Source: Bombardia bombarda
Lineage: Eukaryota; Ascomycota; Sordariomycetes; Sordariales; Lasiosphaeriaceae
Assembly (NCBI GenBank): GCA_030512295.1
Contig: JAULSR010000009.1
Span: forward strand, 124,001 to 188,000
Reading direction: 5' to 3'
DNA: 64,000 nucleotides
In this document: piece after piece, positions 9,695-22,179 of the stretch
How positions within the stretch are numbered: the stretch's first letter is position 1
Layout of the letters: every line of letters starts with the position of its first letter
Position numbers and translations under genes: made by a program
Notes under the pieces: model-generated
Seen by the model: the letters and a program-made list of their open reading frames with translations, nothing else
Database searches by the model: none
What the model was told of the DNA's origin: nothing

Positions 9695-10762
9695 ATGACA
9701 ACCCCACGAGTCTTCATAGTCCGCCACGGCGAGACCGAGTGGTCGCTCGACGGCCGCCACACCGGATCGACCGACATCCCGCTCACCGCCAACGGCGAGA
9801 AGCGCGTCCGGGCGACGGGCCGCGCACTGATCGGCAAGGACCGCCTGATTGTCCCCAAGAAGCTGGCCCACATGTAAAGTCCCCAGCCCAGCCCAGCTTA
9901 TATTCCTTGTTTTCTTTCCCACCCACCCACCCAAATGCCTAATCAACACTAACCTACCTACCACAGCTACGTCTCCCCGCGGAAACGCGCCCAGCGGACC
10001 TTTGAGCTGCTCAACATCGCCTGCAAGGACCAGCCGCTGCCGTGGTCGCCCCACGGCGCCGCAGCGGCGGGGGATGCCGAGAGCGCGGTGTCGTGCAGCG
10101 CCCAGGTCGAGGTGACGGAGGACGTCCGCGAGTGGGACTATGGCGACTACGAGGGCATCACCACGCCGCACATCAGGGAGATGCGCAAGGAGCAGGGGCT
10201 GAGCCCGGGCTGGGATATCTGGCGCGATGGGTGTCCTGGTGGAGAGTGAGTTTGCTTTTCTTCCTTCCATTAGAACGACAAGGGAAAGGGAGAGGTTGCT
10301 ATGATGGGTTTCATCTTTTTTTTTTTTTTTGCTAAACTGGAACCTTTTTCGTCTGAAGGAGCCCCTCCGACATCACCGACCGGCTTGACCGTCTCATCAA
10401 GGAGATCCGGGACAAGTGGCAGGAGCCCGCCATGCACGGCTCCAGGGGAGACGTGGCGGCGGCGGCGGGCCATGGCGACGTCCTGGTTGTTGCTCACGGC
10501 CACATTCTCCGGGCCTTTGCCCAGCGCTGGGCGGGAAAGTCGCTGCAGGAGGGCCCGACTTTCTTGCTCGAGGCGGGTGGTGTGGGCACGCTGAGGTGAG
10601 CATTCTCTCCATTTATGTTTATTGCATGGCGGGCTTGATGGTACATATAGTATGCTGAAAAAAATTGATAGCTACGAACACCACAACATCAACGAGCCTG
10701 CGATATTACTTGGTGGCGCCTTTATGGTTGGAGAAGATGGTATGTTAAGCCCTTGGGTCTGA
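9695..10762 (+). CDS. SHB17: Sedoheptulose 1,7-bisphosphatase-type histidine phosphatase (Shb17 family)
   Basis: Four exons: 9695-9873, 9967-10245, 10359-10595, 10672-10762, giving 261 residues; phases agree at every junction. Residues 5-32 carry the phosphoglycerate-mutase-like signature VFIVRHGETEWS with the nucleophilic His, followed by the GRHTGSTDIPLT block seen in Shb17 and its relatives. The middle has YVSPRKRAQRTFELL and WDYGDYEG (acid residue region); the third exon has VVAHGHILRAFAQRW with the second catalytic His. The C-terminus SYEHHNINEPAILLGGAF also fits Shb17. In yeast this enzyme makes sedoheptulose 7-phosphate from the bisphosphate in non-oxidative ribose synthesis. The alternative is a broader phosphoglycerate-mutase-like phosphatase. 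For the last junction I chose the acceptor at 10671; the one at 10650 is also in frame and adds seven residues. It converges with the methyltransferase gene, about 380 bases away. Confidence 0.88.
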
Positions 10763-11143
10763 GGTCCCTTTCCCTCATCGTCGTGTGGGCAACAGGGATT
10801 CTAACTTGTGACTGTAAAGTGTAGACAACTAAATGACGGTAAAAGAGACGAGAGACCAAAGTACAGGAGACGCATCCGTTTGAGTCTGTTGTAGAGCGCA
10901 CTGTTATCGAATTGGACTACTTGGGGAACGTGACGACGGAGAGACACGAGCTCAAGATAGAGCATGACCATGCCTAAGAAGACCTAGAGTAGACATTCTT
11001 CTGATCATTGAGTTTTTTTGCCCAGTGATCCCCATAGGAATTGCCAATTCTCTGTATTCGATCTTCTTAGATCTGGCAGCAGCTTCCTACCAACCTGCTA
11101 CCAACGAGATGCGAGCGTCCGTGTCAAGTAGAAAGTTTCCTAG
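10763..11143. other. Convergent 3' flanks
   Basis: Space between the stop codons of two converging genes, with no coding signal. It should hold both 3' UTRs and polyadenylation sites. Confidence 0.6.
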
Positions 11144-12393
11144 TTAAGCCCTGGTGCCGCGTGCAATAAAGAGGTGCCTGGACATCTTCTGGAGCTTGTT
11201 CTCAGCGTCATACCGGCGATTGAACACAACCGAGAACTCGTCCAAGGCAAAGTCCTTTCCGACGCCCGCCTCGTCAAACATCCTCCTTGTATCCTCCTCG
11301 GAGAAGCCATGGTGAGTGACTGTGTGCGAAGCTGCATGTGCCGACTGCGGAAAAGGGCTCAAGTCAATGTTCGGCACGTCGTCTTTGAAAGAAGGGAAAG
11401 AATAGTAACAGCAAACACACACGTACGTCCATCTTGGCATGAGGCAAGAAATCGATAATCAGAAGCACACCGCCCGGGCGGAGGCGCTCGGCAAGCCTGC
11501 GGGCCGCCAGGGGCGGGTCGTCAAAGTGATGGAACCCGAGGCAGACGGCGGCGAGGTCAAAGTCGAAGAACTCTGGGCCGGCAAAGGCCGCCGGGCTGGG
11601 GCCGTCGGGGTTGCAGAGGTTCCCCTGGTATGCGCGCATCTCGTCCGCTGCCAGACCCTGGTGTACGGAAATCTATATAAGTCTACCTCCAATATGCGAT
11701 TACTTACCTGGGTAGGTAGATAGATGAGGTAGATAGATGAGAAATGAGATGAGCAGAGTACTTGCCTGGCGCTCGGCCCGTTGGTTGTACTGGGCGACCA
11801 TGTTCTCGGAGAGGTCGATGCCGACGCACTGGGTGGTGTACTGGGCGAGGGCCTATGAGGTGTGGATTTGCGTTAAGATGGGCTGCCTTGTTGGAGAAAG
11901 GGGGTTTGTTGGTGGCATCTCACCGTGGTGACTGGGGTTTTCCGTTAGCAAACATGTCCCATCTGGGGGTTGATCCTCGATGTTCATCCCTAGGCTCTAT
12001 GCGTGCGTGATGTTTACATGATGCTTCAGACAGCTTAGCAGGTCAAAAAGGAGGAGAAACCAAACAAAAGAAGAAGAAAAAGAAACCTACCGCTACCAGT
12101 GCCGCAAGCATAGTCGAGCAATCTCACCGGCCTCGCAGGAGTTGAAGCCTTTTTGTCATCGACATCATCGTCGTCCTCGTCACCATCATCTTCGGCCCAG
12201 TCGACCCCGATGAAATCCAGTTTCGACTGGATCTTTATCGCGATATCCTGGAGCGTCTTCTGGTGCTTATCCTCATAGCTCGATGCTTCCTGGCTGTTTG
12301 GGACGTAGCCTCGTCAGCCCGATACCGACAGACATTACACAACATGTAAACCAAGGCTTACTTGAAGAACTCCTTGTTCAGTTCGGAAGCCAT
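11144..12393 (-). CDS. Class I SAM-dependent methyltransferase with an 8-base microexon
   Basis: Six exons: 12393-12362, 12293-12091, 11931-11924, 11852-11766, 11657-11423, 11382-11144, giving 267 residues. Motif I (LLDYACGTGSVTTAL) is complete only if the 8-base exon 3 is included; next come GIDLSENMVAQYNQRA (motif II) and FDLAAVCLGFHHFDDP plus LRPGGVLLIIDFLPH (post-motifs), all typical of the type-11/12 methyltransferase fold. The intron after exon 4 begins GCAAGT, so it is a GC-AG intron. The final intron (40 bases) uses a GTGTGT donor; GTACGT four bases upstream would break phase, so that boundary is the least certain. Substrate unknown. An acidic insert (DDGDEDDDDVDD) precedes motif I. 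Homologues in fungi are small cytosolic or nuclear enzymes with no assigned role known to me. Confidence 0.85.
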
Positions 12394-14694
12394 GATGGAT
12401 GATGGCACAAGATTACTCGTCGCCCTGTATCACACAAGAAAAATCACAAGTAGCCAGCTGGTGCGCGATGTCTACCGGTTTCTCTTCTCTGATTTATATG
12501 CCTACTAGACCGGTGACATTTCGGGCACTTTTCTCAACCTCAGCCAAATCGATCACCATCTTCTTGCGTTTCATGGGCTGTGTTCTCAGAGTACGTGTTT
12601 GAAGATCCAGATATGCTTACCAAAAGACTGGCGAGAAGACAGTGAATATCAATCGTGTCGTTGAGGAGGGGGGTCTAGGATCTCAATGATGGGCTTGGAT
12701 TCGCGCTCCTAGCACGTTCACGAATCACGATACCCCTCACGACGACCTGGTTCTGAATACCTACCGTGGTACAGTGTCTTGCAGTACATGTACGCACTGT
12801 ACTTGCTTCTCCACTTCCATGAGTTTGGGTCCCGCGGGATTCTGGGCATGTACCCAAGTACCTCAGCTACCCCGTCGCCCGTGGTTGTAAGCGACGTGCA
12901 TCATGTGAACTCTCACATGATACCATGCAGTCCGGGGCCGCACCTCCCTTGCACAGACACAGCACGAAGGGCAAATTACCACATCGTTGTGGTAGTGACA
13001 GACCGCTAAAAATGCAAAATACCTACGGATAAGTGAGGCGAGCAGCAGCAGCAACAGCGACAGCAGTCCTGCGAGGCATGCAATCCAAGGCATGAAGAAG
13101 AAAAGAAAAAAAAAAGAACCCGGCATCTATTGATAATTGATGATTCCTGGTTGTCTGTGTCTTCCAACTTTTAGGCTATTTCCCTCCCCAGGTACTGTAG
13201 GTGTGTACTGTACGTACTGCACGGATACAGTACACACACAGCACGTTACACGACTGGGCGAAAAGGCCCGCCCGACAATGCAACCCGAGGACAACCCCCG
13301 AAAATCGTAAAAAAGAAAAACCAAAAAAAAAAAACAAAGAAAGAAAAAAAGAAAGAAAAAAAAAACAAGCACAATTGGGTACAATACCTAGCAGGGTCCG
13401 GAGGCCAGCTTAGGTACCTTCTTAGTGCTTGGGGTGTCACGGACGACGGCGCGCAAAACGATCGCTGACGATCCTGCTGCATGACTGGCGGCCCCCCTCG
13501 CGTCGGTCCGCAGTCACAAGGGAGAGCGCTCCATGCGGCCGGCCCCAGGCGGCTAGCTTAGTGTTTTTTTTTTTCCTTTTCTTGCCTTTCCCATTCTCAG
13601 TAAGGTTTGTTGCTGGTGTCGTGTCGTACACTAGTAACCCTGCTGTTGTTTTAGTGGATGGCCCACTGGGAGGGAGCTGGAAAACGCTTAGCTGCCCCCA
13701 GCCGGTGAGAGAGAGAGAGAGAGACGGGGACGGGAGTGGTGAGAAAGAAAGGAGGCGGTTCCAACCGTTTTGCATGGAATGGAACCATGGGACAGTCGAT
13801 GGAACCGTCTTTTCATTCCCGAGTCATATTATCCCACAAGAAACATATCCAGCTTTTCTTCTTATGTTGACACAAGGTGGTTTTGGTCTTGGCTGTTTAT
13901 TCCTCAGGATCAATTCATGCCTCCCCGAGAACCCATAACGTGTCTGCCTCGGTTGAAAAGAGCAAAAGGCGATAGATACCTAAGGTACTGTTGTGGAACG
14001 CTGCGGGGCGCTTTACTACGATATACGGTCGATGGAGCAGCAGCTAGACTGCTAGTCACAGCAACAAGTGCTGATCCAGGTGTTGGTGCTGCCGTGGCAA
14101 GGCCATTCTGCAACGCAATTGGAAGCAACGAGGAACATTTAGTAGCTTTCCCTGCAGTCTTCGCTGCTGTAGCTCGATTTGGTACGAATGCATATGCACA
14201 CACCCAGTTGATATGTAGTATCAAGTACTCAAGTAACTTACTATCTGGTGAAGTGAGCAGGGGGAGGGCGGAACGAGCCCACGGTTACTTCATGAACCGC
14301 CAGTCCTTGTGCCCCCCATCCATGTTCGGATTTCTGTTTGAAGGACCTTTGTTGGGTGATGGTGGTGATGGTGGCGCAAAAGCGGCTAATGGTCATGGCC
14401 ATGGCGTGTCCGTCGCTGAACGAACGGGCTCTCGCAGGACGGGAGGGGGCTGGGTTGATGATGATGGTGCACTGTCACCTCCTCGCAAGACAGACAAGCA
14501 GACTAGGGGGCGGGGGGCGGAAGAAGCTGTCAGATCTCACATTCCGAGCTTTGGTATCCCATCCCGTATATACTATAAATTGTGCGGCCATATGGGTGTT
14601 GTGTGGTGTGGTGGTTGATAGGTACCCGTGTTACCCCGATACCAGTCACTGTTGACCTTGTGCAACCCTGGGTTCTCGTCCAAAAGATGATGCC

Positions 14695-14716
14695 GGGGGG
14701 GGGGGGGGGGGGGGGG
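14695..14716. repeat. Poly-G run (22 bases)
   Basis: Uninterrupted G run inside the gene-poor region. Length is likely polymorphic and may be inaccurate in the assembly. Confidence 0.9.
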
Positions 14717-15124
14717 CGGCTTCCAGCGGTTGTTGCCTTGTTGGTCATCCGGTGGTGGTAAGGGTAAGGACCAAGATCCTTTGCGGCGCCTGCCTCTATC
14801 CACGCAATGGTGGTGGGACCCCGACTTTTGGTTGCTGAGAGCGTGCCGTAGCGAATGGAACCCAGCGTCGCCTTGTCATGGTATAATAATCCACCATACC
14901 TACCAACGCCAGTTAAGCAGCAGCATGTATTGACTATGCCTGAGCGCACATATACATGGAGTACTTTGGGTATGTGCATTCGCAGAAGCATTCGAATTTA
15001 TGCTGACGCGAGCAATCACGGGATCATTGGCAGGCCAAGAGGGTTTGTTGTTGATTGCCCGCTTGTCGGGGAAGGAAGCTCACCGCCGTTTTGCGCTTCG
15101 CGTGCGCTCTCTGCAGTGATGCGA

Positions 15125-15170
15125 GGTGCAGTGCAGTACTGTGCAGTACTGTCTTGTGCAGTGTTCAGTG
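15125..15170. repeat. GTGCAGTACT direct repeats
   Basis: Two adjacent GTGCAGTACT units are followed by degenerate TGTGCAGTG and TTCAGTGCTG words. The unit contains the palindrome AGTACT. Significance unknown. Confidence 0.5.
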
Positions 15171-17100
15171 CTGGGGGGCCCGTCGTCACGAGCGTTTCTA
15201 TTTGGGCTTTGCAACCTAGACGATGTCGCAAACGTGCGTCCCGTTGGCACTAGATTTTGTAAACTTGCTGAAACGAGATGCTCAGTGTAACATTGCGCTT
15301 GTGGTGCGCGCCACCAGCGCCGCATCGTCGCCCGCCGCCGCCGCCGCCGCAGCCGCCGCTTGCTTCGGTGGCTCCTTGCTAATTCGGTCTGGGCTATTCT
15401 GTACTGTGCCTTATTAAATCGCCCAGGCAGTTAGACAGAGGAGCACGACAACTGCAGGCAATTCGGATCCATGGCGTTGAAGTTCAGCAACTGAAACAAG
15501 CCCATAGATCAGGTCCTCAGTCAAAGAACAACAACGAACCAGCCATGAGGGGTAAAGACGAGGCGAAGCGCCTTCTGCTGTGCACTCCATGTTCCTGTGA
15601 GCCTGTGTAGCGTCAGCAGCTTGTCTCCTTGTGTAGTCCGAATGATGGCATGGCATGGACAATGCTGCATCAATCACACTGCGTGAACCCGTAGCTAAGG
15701 TAGAGGCCCAGTTACACCGGACCTACCTAGATAGTCCGAGATGATGAACGACGGAGCCGAGACGGGGTGCTCGTCCATACCCAAGAGATGCGATCGACGA
15801 CAGCAAGCAGGTCAGAGAGACATGGTCGATGGATCATGGCGCCGCCAGGGATACTAGAACTGGGAATGAATGGCATGGGGCTGGCCTGGCTGCCTGGCTA
15901 GACTGCCCCGACTGGTGGTTAGTTTGCCTTCTGGTTGCCTTCCATGGGCTGCTGCTCGTCCTGATTGATCCAAAGAGCACTAGTAACGGCTAACGGGGGG
16001 CCTTTCAAGTTAGGTTGCGGGTGCATGGTAGCTCGGGAAATATGGGTCTGGACGGGTCGAATGCGGTCCGTTGACGTTGTGGTCCCAAGCTTCATCAGAT
16101 TCTCTGGACCTTCGGGCACCCATGTAACTAAGGTAGGGTACTTGGTAACATAGGTGTGATTTCATGTACGATGGAGAGACCGAAGCACACCGCAGCCATG
16201 ATATAGGGTGTCGTTAGCAGAGTTTTTGTGTGACCGAGCCGTGCTGACGGCCACGTCTTGCGGCAGGCAGGCGGACAACCAGGCAGGGCCCGACATCTGA
16301 GTCGGCAGTGGACAATGGCTAGCATGCGGAGGAGGCCGAGGTACCCGTCCGTCCGTTTGTTTCAATGGCTCCTTTTCGTATCCCGTAGCCAGTCATCAAA
16401 ACTGAGCACCATAACCACCGTTGCTGCTTTGTCAGTTGATGAGACAAGAAGCGCAGCAGATTGTGGATATGTGTTTGTTTGCTGTTGTGTGCCGAGACCG
16501 GACAATTGCGGTGTCGGGAACCTGGCAAGGGAGAGGGGATTTAGGCTTATGACGGCTGTTCAGGGAGCCAGCCCCATGACCCGACGAGCCAGAATCGACC
16601 GGGAATCAGGCAGCCGGGGCAGGCACGGGAGGGTCAAAGGTACAATACTTTGTACAAGTACAAGTACCTCCATGTCCAGGTACACTGTCAGGTAAGATAG
16701 CCAAACGCTCTCCGTACTTTTAGTGTCGTAGGTTGCTCGGCTCACTTCTTCTGCGAGGACTTTGTGCGAAGCGGGGACGGTTCTGTGGTTCTGCGGTTCT
16801 GCGGTTCTGCGCCATCAGGTTTTGTCAGTTCCCTCCGCTCTGTCCTGTCTTTTGCCCTCTTTTCCATTTTTACCTTTTGCCGGGGGTTTTCAGTTTTTTG
16901 TGAAAAATCTGACACAAAAGCTGCCGCCGCTGGCTGGAGAGGGTCTTACCGCTACACAGGAATGCAGGAATGAGGCAAATGACGGGCATGCAGCACGCCC
17001 GGGAAGAAGCGGAACGGGAAGGTACATTTGCAGCCCCCAATGCAACGTGGCTCATCAGGGCCAACCCCAACTTTTCCAATCGCCTCGTGCGCTCACCCTG

Positions 17101-17138
17101 GGCGGACGGGCGCGGGCTGGCTGGCTGGCTGGTTGGCT
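17101..17138. repeat. GGCT tetranucleotide cluster
   Basis: Several tandem GGCT units with one GGTT variant. Simple slippage repeat. Confidence 0.5.
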
Positions 17139-17876
17139 TGTTCCCAAGGACCAGCAAGTCCTAGCGTGCCTCCACCCTGGATTGGATTGCGCTAACCGGT
17201 GTGGGCCACACAAAGGACCTGCCCACGAAAGCGCCCCAAACCAACCGAGTGAAACAAAAGGACGAGCAAGCTAAAGGGTAGCTAGCATGATGCGAGCGAG
17301 CCAATCTTTGGCCTTCGGCGTTCACTCCGTAATCTTGACGGCCGATAGCCAACTCTGGAAATTTGGTGCCAGTCAGCAATGCAGCATACCATTCCTGGTG
17401 TGTAGCTCCCTTGGTCCTTTTTACATTTTGCAGCTTTTTGCCATGTTCTGTGTCGCTGTCGCTGTTTACAACACGCATTGGACACGGTTAGTCCCCAGCA
17501 ATTTGGTCGCCCATGCGTTGCACATTTGGGGGGAGATCTGATTCCACTGGGCTGGTGCGCTAGTCTGGGCGGTTTCCCAGAGCGGAGCATGGACCGCTCG
17601 GGCCGCAGCTCCCTGGGGCATCCCCCGGCCCCCAGGGGACGACATTTGACAGCCCACCGCGCCCACAAGCGCTAGGGCCAAGGCGAAGGCGTCTCGGCGT
17701 CGTCCTAGCGAGGTGTGAGCGTGTGCTCCAGTCCGGGCTGGGCCACCAATCCGCCATGTCCCAGCCTCTCCAAAACGGCGCTATTTTCCCACAGGAAATC
17801 GCGCGCGGAAGGGAAGATGTGGAGTACAGGAGCCTTCTTTCACGTGACCGCCAAGACCGCTGCTGATAGGACATTA

Positions 17877-17909
17877 GGGCGGAGGGAGGGGCGGAGGGAG
17901 GGGCGGGGA
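17877..17909. promoter_or_regulatory. G-rich cluster with repeated AGGGG words
   Basis: Two copies of GGGCGGAGGGA-like sequence plus GGGGCGGGG within 33 bases. AGGGG is the stress-response element core known from yeast Msn2/4, and the run spacing could also form a G-quadruplex. No gene start lies nearby, so this is only a candidate site. Confidence 0.3.
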
Positions 17910-18981
17910 CGTGCCACCGGTGACCCAAAGAAAAAAAAAAAACCCTAAACGCCGTTTTTTTGCCATCTCTTCTGTCACCAACCAAACGACGACGCTGGGT
18001 GCGCTGGGTGAGCTGGTGTGGTTGGTGGCACCCCCGTGTCTGGCACCTGGGGCCGAGATGCCTGTTCGGTTGGGTTTTGCAGACCGCCTTTTCAGACGGC
18101 GTTCTTTTGGCAGTGCATCCGCATTTGTTTGTGCCGCAAGACTGCGTCTTGTTGGCTGTCGCCTGCCAACTCACGGGCCCGACGATTACTGGCGTCACCT
18201 TTGGGCATATCTTTGCGACATTGCACTGATCCCATCCCCACCGTGACGGCCACCGGCGGACCGCCCCATGCCGTCGCTGCCCAGCGAGCATATTTCAAAT
18301 CTCGGCCTCCTGGCACCCTTGGTCCCCCTTTTCAAACATGACTGCCCGAGGCTGTCTCCTGTCGCCGCAACCGCCTTATCGGATTCGGCAAGTATCCGAT
18401 TTATGAGTTCGGGGCCAAGACCCCGTCACACGTCACCGCGGCTGGAAAATGGTTCGGCTTCACTCCGGGAGCCACCATTCTTCGTCTCCCTTGTTACGAC
18501 TTGCGAACGAATTAGGGGTGGAGAACACTCTTTCAAGCATATCACCAACCCCACAAGGCTCGAGATGGCTGTGGGAGGGGATCTGACCGCCGCAGGATCG
18601 ATGCAGCCCTCACGGCTGCGGAGCGAATGATTTTGTGCCCTGTTTTTGTGTGATATCCAGCCACAACTTTGTAGAAAATGACTGATCACTCTTTTTAACC
18701 TCCGTGGGTCATGGAACTGGTGGGCGGAATCTGTCACTGGGACCGAGATCTATTGGCCTCCCTTCGTTTCCAGCACGGATCACGGCCGAAAATAATGCAA
18801 AAGGGGGCTTTGCGTGGATGCTCACTAATGAAGTGACGAGTTCCTTTGTGACCCATCATCTCAAACAGTTGGGCCAAACACCCCGACAGCTTTGTGCTGA
18901 TACCTCGCCGTCGCGTCTGCTCGAGTTTAGCGAGGACGAGGCTCATCAGCGCCGCGGGCTTGAAGAAAGCGGACCTGGCCC

Positions 18982-19014
18982 AGCCTCTAGCCAGCCCAGC
19001 CAGCCCAGCCAGCC
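18982..19014. repeat. CCAGCCCAG tandem repeat
   Basis: Three to four near-identical nine-base units in the gene-poor region. Simple repeat. Confidence 0.5.
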
Positions 19015-20063
19015 TACCGTATTTCCCCCAAGGTCGTAGACCCCTTTCTGAAGGCTCTGGAGGCTGGAATACAATGTCACCGGGGGCATGAACAAGGATA
19101 TCCCAGACACAATGTGTGTGCATGGGAGGTGACAAGTGGGTGTTGAGGTGGCAATGCGCCCATTGTCACAATCCGCGCGTCTGGGTCGTGGAGAGACACA
19201 CTGCCTAGTCCGGAATATATGGGAGGGAAGTACCGCCACCATCTGCTCCCGACCAGTGGAATGGGTACACTACCAACCGGCGCGGCTCACTAGGTTTTAG
19301 TGTAGATTCATCACCGATGGTACCGTGGTAGTCTTGGGGCTCGTGACAGGGGGTTCAGTGTTGACGAGATGCTCCTGGTGGATTATTACTGACTTGATCC
19401 TGACACTTGGCCTGCACTGCACTGCTCTTCACTAAACGAGCTGACTTGCAGGTCACTTGTCCTCTCCTAAGGTTGTTGGTCAGTTCTCTCTATTTTCGCT
19501 ACGCTCTCGAGGCTCTTTAACTAGTGCCCCGAGTATTGAAATGCCCGGTGGAGATCAGCCCCCGTCTTCCAAACCCTGGCCAGGGTCTTGTTGACTTGGA
19601 TGCCAAGCACTGGCGCAAGGGGTAAATATTGACGCCCCCGTATATATGTGACCAACGGGGACGGATCTGGAGATGGAACCAGTGAGTTGCCGAGATGCTG
19701 CCAAGACCTGACTCGTCTTGCTTCTTAATGCACAGCAGTTTCCCGGTTAGTTGGAGTTGGCGGCATAGTTGTAGGGGAGGGAGAAGATCAAAGTTGGCTG
19801 TCCTGAGCCACCACTGCACTTACACGTATCCACCACACCCTCAACGTATATTCAGGGGCTGATTTACAGACACACCCGAGACTTAAAAGCTGCGAGCTCA
19901 CTAGCTTGACCCCCAATGCACTGCCATTTTTGGTTGCTGAAGGGAGACTTCCAGAGACCTCGACGAGATCTCCAAGTAACTACTCTTGGGCATCTAACCT
20001 CGCACGTTCGACGGGGGCTATGGCGCGACAATGGGATTTGCTGTAATACGTTTCAACCAACCA

Positions 20064-20079
20064 TACAGTGTACACTGTA
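20064..20079. promoter_or_regulatory. 16-base perfect palindrome
   Basis: TACAGTGTACACTGTA is identical to its reverse complement, and another GTACA word follows within ten bases. Perfect palindromes of this length are typical binding sites of homodimeric factors, but no regulated gene can be named. Confidence 0.35.
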
Positions 20080-21438
20080 CCGGTATGTACACAGTAGGCA
20101 ACTAAGTCTAGTAGTCCTGAGCCGCATCCTGGACATTTTCTATTTGTTGTGTGAAGGAGCATGTCTTGGCACGGACGTTGATGTTTTGTTTCTTTCCAAC
20201 AAAAGTCCCCATGTTTATCTTCTTCCCATCCCTCCTTTCTTTTGGCAGGCGCGCTGATCAGTGACAGCGACAGGCCGACAGCGAAAGCGGCCGGGGAATG
20301 ACCTACGCTCGGGCACCATCCCCCATTCTCTCCACATGGAATAGAAAGGGAGGGGTCTTTCAAATTGTGGATAGCGGATCCGAGACAAAGAATGGGGAAC
20401 GGCGGGACGTTCCTTTTCTTCGTTCATCCTCTTTCCCCTTGCCGCGCCGGCGCCGGCGCCGCTGCTGCGCTCGTCTTTTTCGCCCTTTCCGTCTGAACTG
20501 ACTGACCGCATTGCTCCCGCCTGATTGTCTCCTTTGTTCCTTTGAGAATTTTCCGTCATCCATATGTCCGGTCGTGTGGATCCTCGCCGTTCCCAGCCTA
20601 CATCACACAACAGGACACACAGTACGAATGCGAGCACATATCTTTTGACTTGTAGCTTGTGCTTGTTCAGTGCATGTAGATACAGACACGCCTCACCTCC
20701 ATGGCTAGCGCAGGTGCGTCGCTCACCACCAAGGTATGTGGTCACATTGCTGTATCCATAGTGTCCAAGCACAAGGGAGGCAAAGAGGGAGGAAGGTATG
20801 CTGAGACAAGCTGTGCCGGAATCCCATTTTCCCTCACACCACCCATTCCTCCTGCATTTATCATTCTTACTTATTTTTACTCACTGGGATGGAGGAGGGG
20901 CTCTTAATCATCAATCACATTTGCCAATCCGCTAAATATTACCGATCGATCGATTTGCACACGATTTTGTTCTAAACTTGGCGTCCGTTTCATCACCCGC
21001 GCGTCCTGTTATGCTTCGTTTTGTTATTTTTTGCTGCTCCAGCCTTTTCTGCTGTTCGACAGCAAGACCATGTGAGACAGCCGTTTTCTTGACAGGGCAG
21101 AGGAAAGTAACCACCCAACCAACCCCCTGGTCAACTACTTGTATGGTCATTAATCGCCTACCTACTCACCCCGTTCATATAGAACAAAGATCCAATTGAC
21201 GTGGTGTGAAAAAAGACTGTCAACTTGCCTTACTACACTTATCCCGTTCTTGCTTGCCCAACCAACCAACCAACCATATGCACCCATCCAATTTCTCTCC
21301 CTCGGCCTGTCACTATTATAGACATGGATAAAACTTCCGATATCTACGACCGAAAATCAGATTCAACCACGCAAAACATTAACCGGGGTTAGGTGGGCCA
21401 CCGCCGACCCGACCTCCGACCTCCGACCTACCGCTTGG

Positions 21439-21439
<1 letters not shown>

Positions 21440-21473
<34 letters not shown>
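21440..21473. repeat. (CA)17 microsatellite
   Basis: Uninterrupted CA dinucleotides inside the gene-poor region; a likely polymorphic marker. Confidence 0.95.
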
Positions 21474-21474
<1 letters not shown>

Positions 21475-22152
21475 GCCAAACACTGGACCTGGCCTTGACG
21501 GCGACGGACGTCGGCCCTGACCACCTTCCATCCTGACCGCTATACGGAGTAGACTGATAAGCAGCTCGAAATTGATCCATGTTCGATCTCTCTCTAGTTT
21601 TGCGACAAAGATATGCATTTAATCTTTGCCCGTTTCCCAGATGCACACACACACCCATACATACTCACGGCGATCATGACGATTGATTTTGACTCGAGGA
21701 GGATGAGTGCAAAGTAGGAATTGCCTGGTAGAATGGCAGAGTGGTATTCGTAGCTACCTACCTATGCACTTGCAGTTGTAGGCCCGTGAGCAGTGGCTGC
21801 TCCAACTGCAATGCAGCTGCCGCGTGCCGCGGTTGGTTGTCTCTGTCTTCCGTGTGTCTAAGCGCGCGTATCCAATGCCATGTCACTTCTCATATGCATT
21901 CATACGTCTCGTTTTTCTGGGCACAGGTACAGGGAAGCAACTATTATAATGTGCATGTACCCATCTGTCGTGTCATGCTGACACTGGGTGGTGGTGGTGG
22001 TTGTGGTGGTGTTCCTCCTCAGAGTCGTCGACCGACCGACCTCAATGTGCCTAAATGGGGCGGGGACAAACAGACGGGCCAGACAAATAGACGGGCCAGA
22101 CATACAACAGGCGGACAGGCATGAGGAGGAGAAGGAGGAGGGGGGCGGTAAG

Positions 22153-22179
22153 GTAAGGAGGTAGGTAGGTAGGTAGGTT
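22153..22179. repeat. (GGTA)n repeat
   Basis: Tandem GGTA units. The same word and its complement TACC recur throughout the gene-poor region. Confidence 0.7.

Noticed and set aside
13770..14618. 282-codon plus-strand frame in the gene-poor region
   Set aside because: Composition changes along its length, no domain, no homologous-looking motif, and it overlaps other open frames. Long chance frames are common in GC-rich DNA.
17560..18291. 243-codon minus-strand frame
   Set aside because: Trp/Arg/Ser/Pro-rich without any motif; overlapping plus-strand frames are equally open. No splice-consistent neighbours.
21730..21800. A-box-like TGGCAGAGTGGT suggesting a tRNA gene
   Set aside because: No GGTTCRA-type B box within 30-90 bases downstream.
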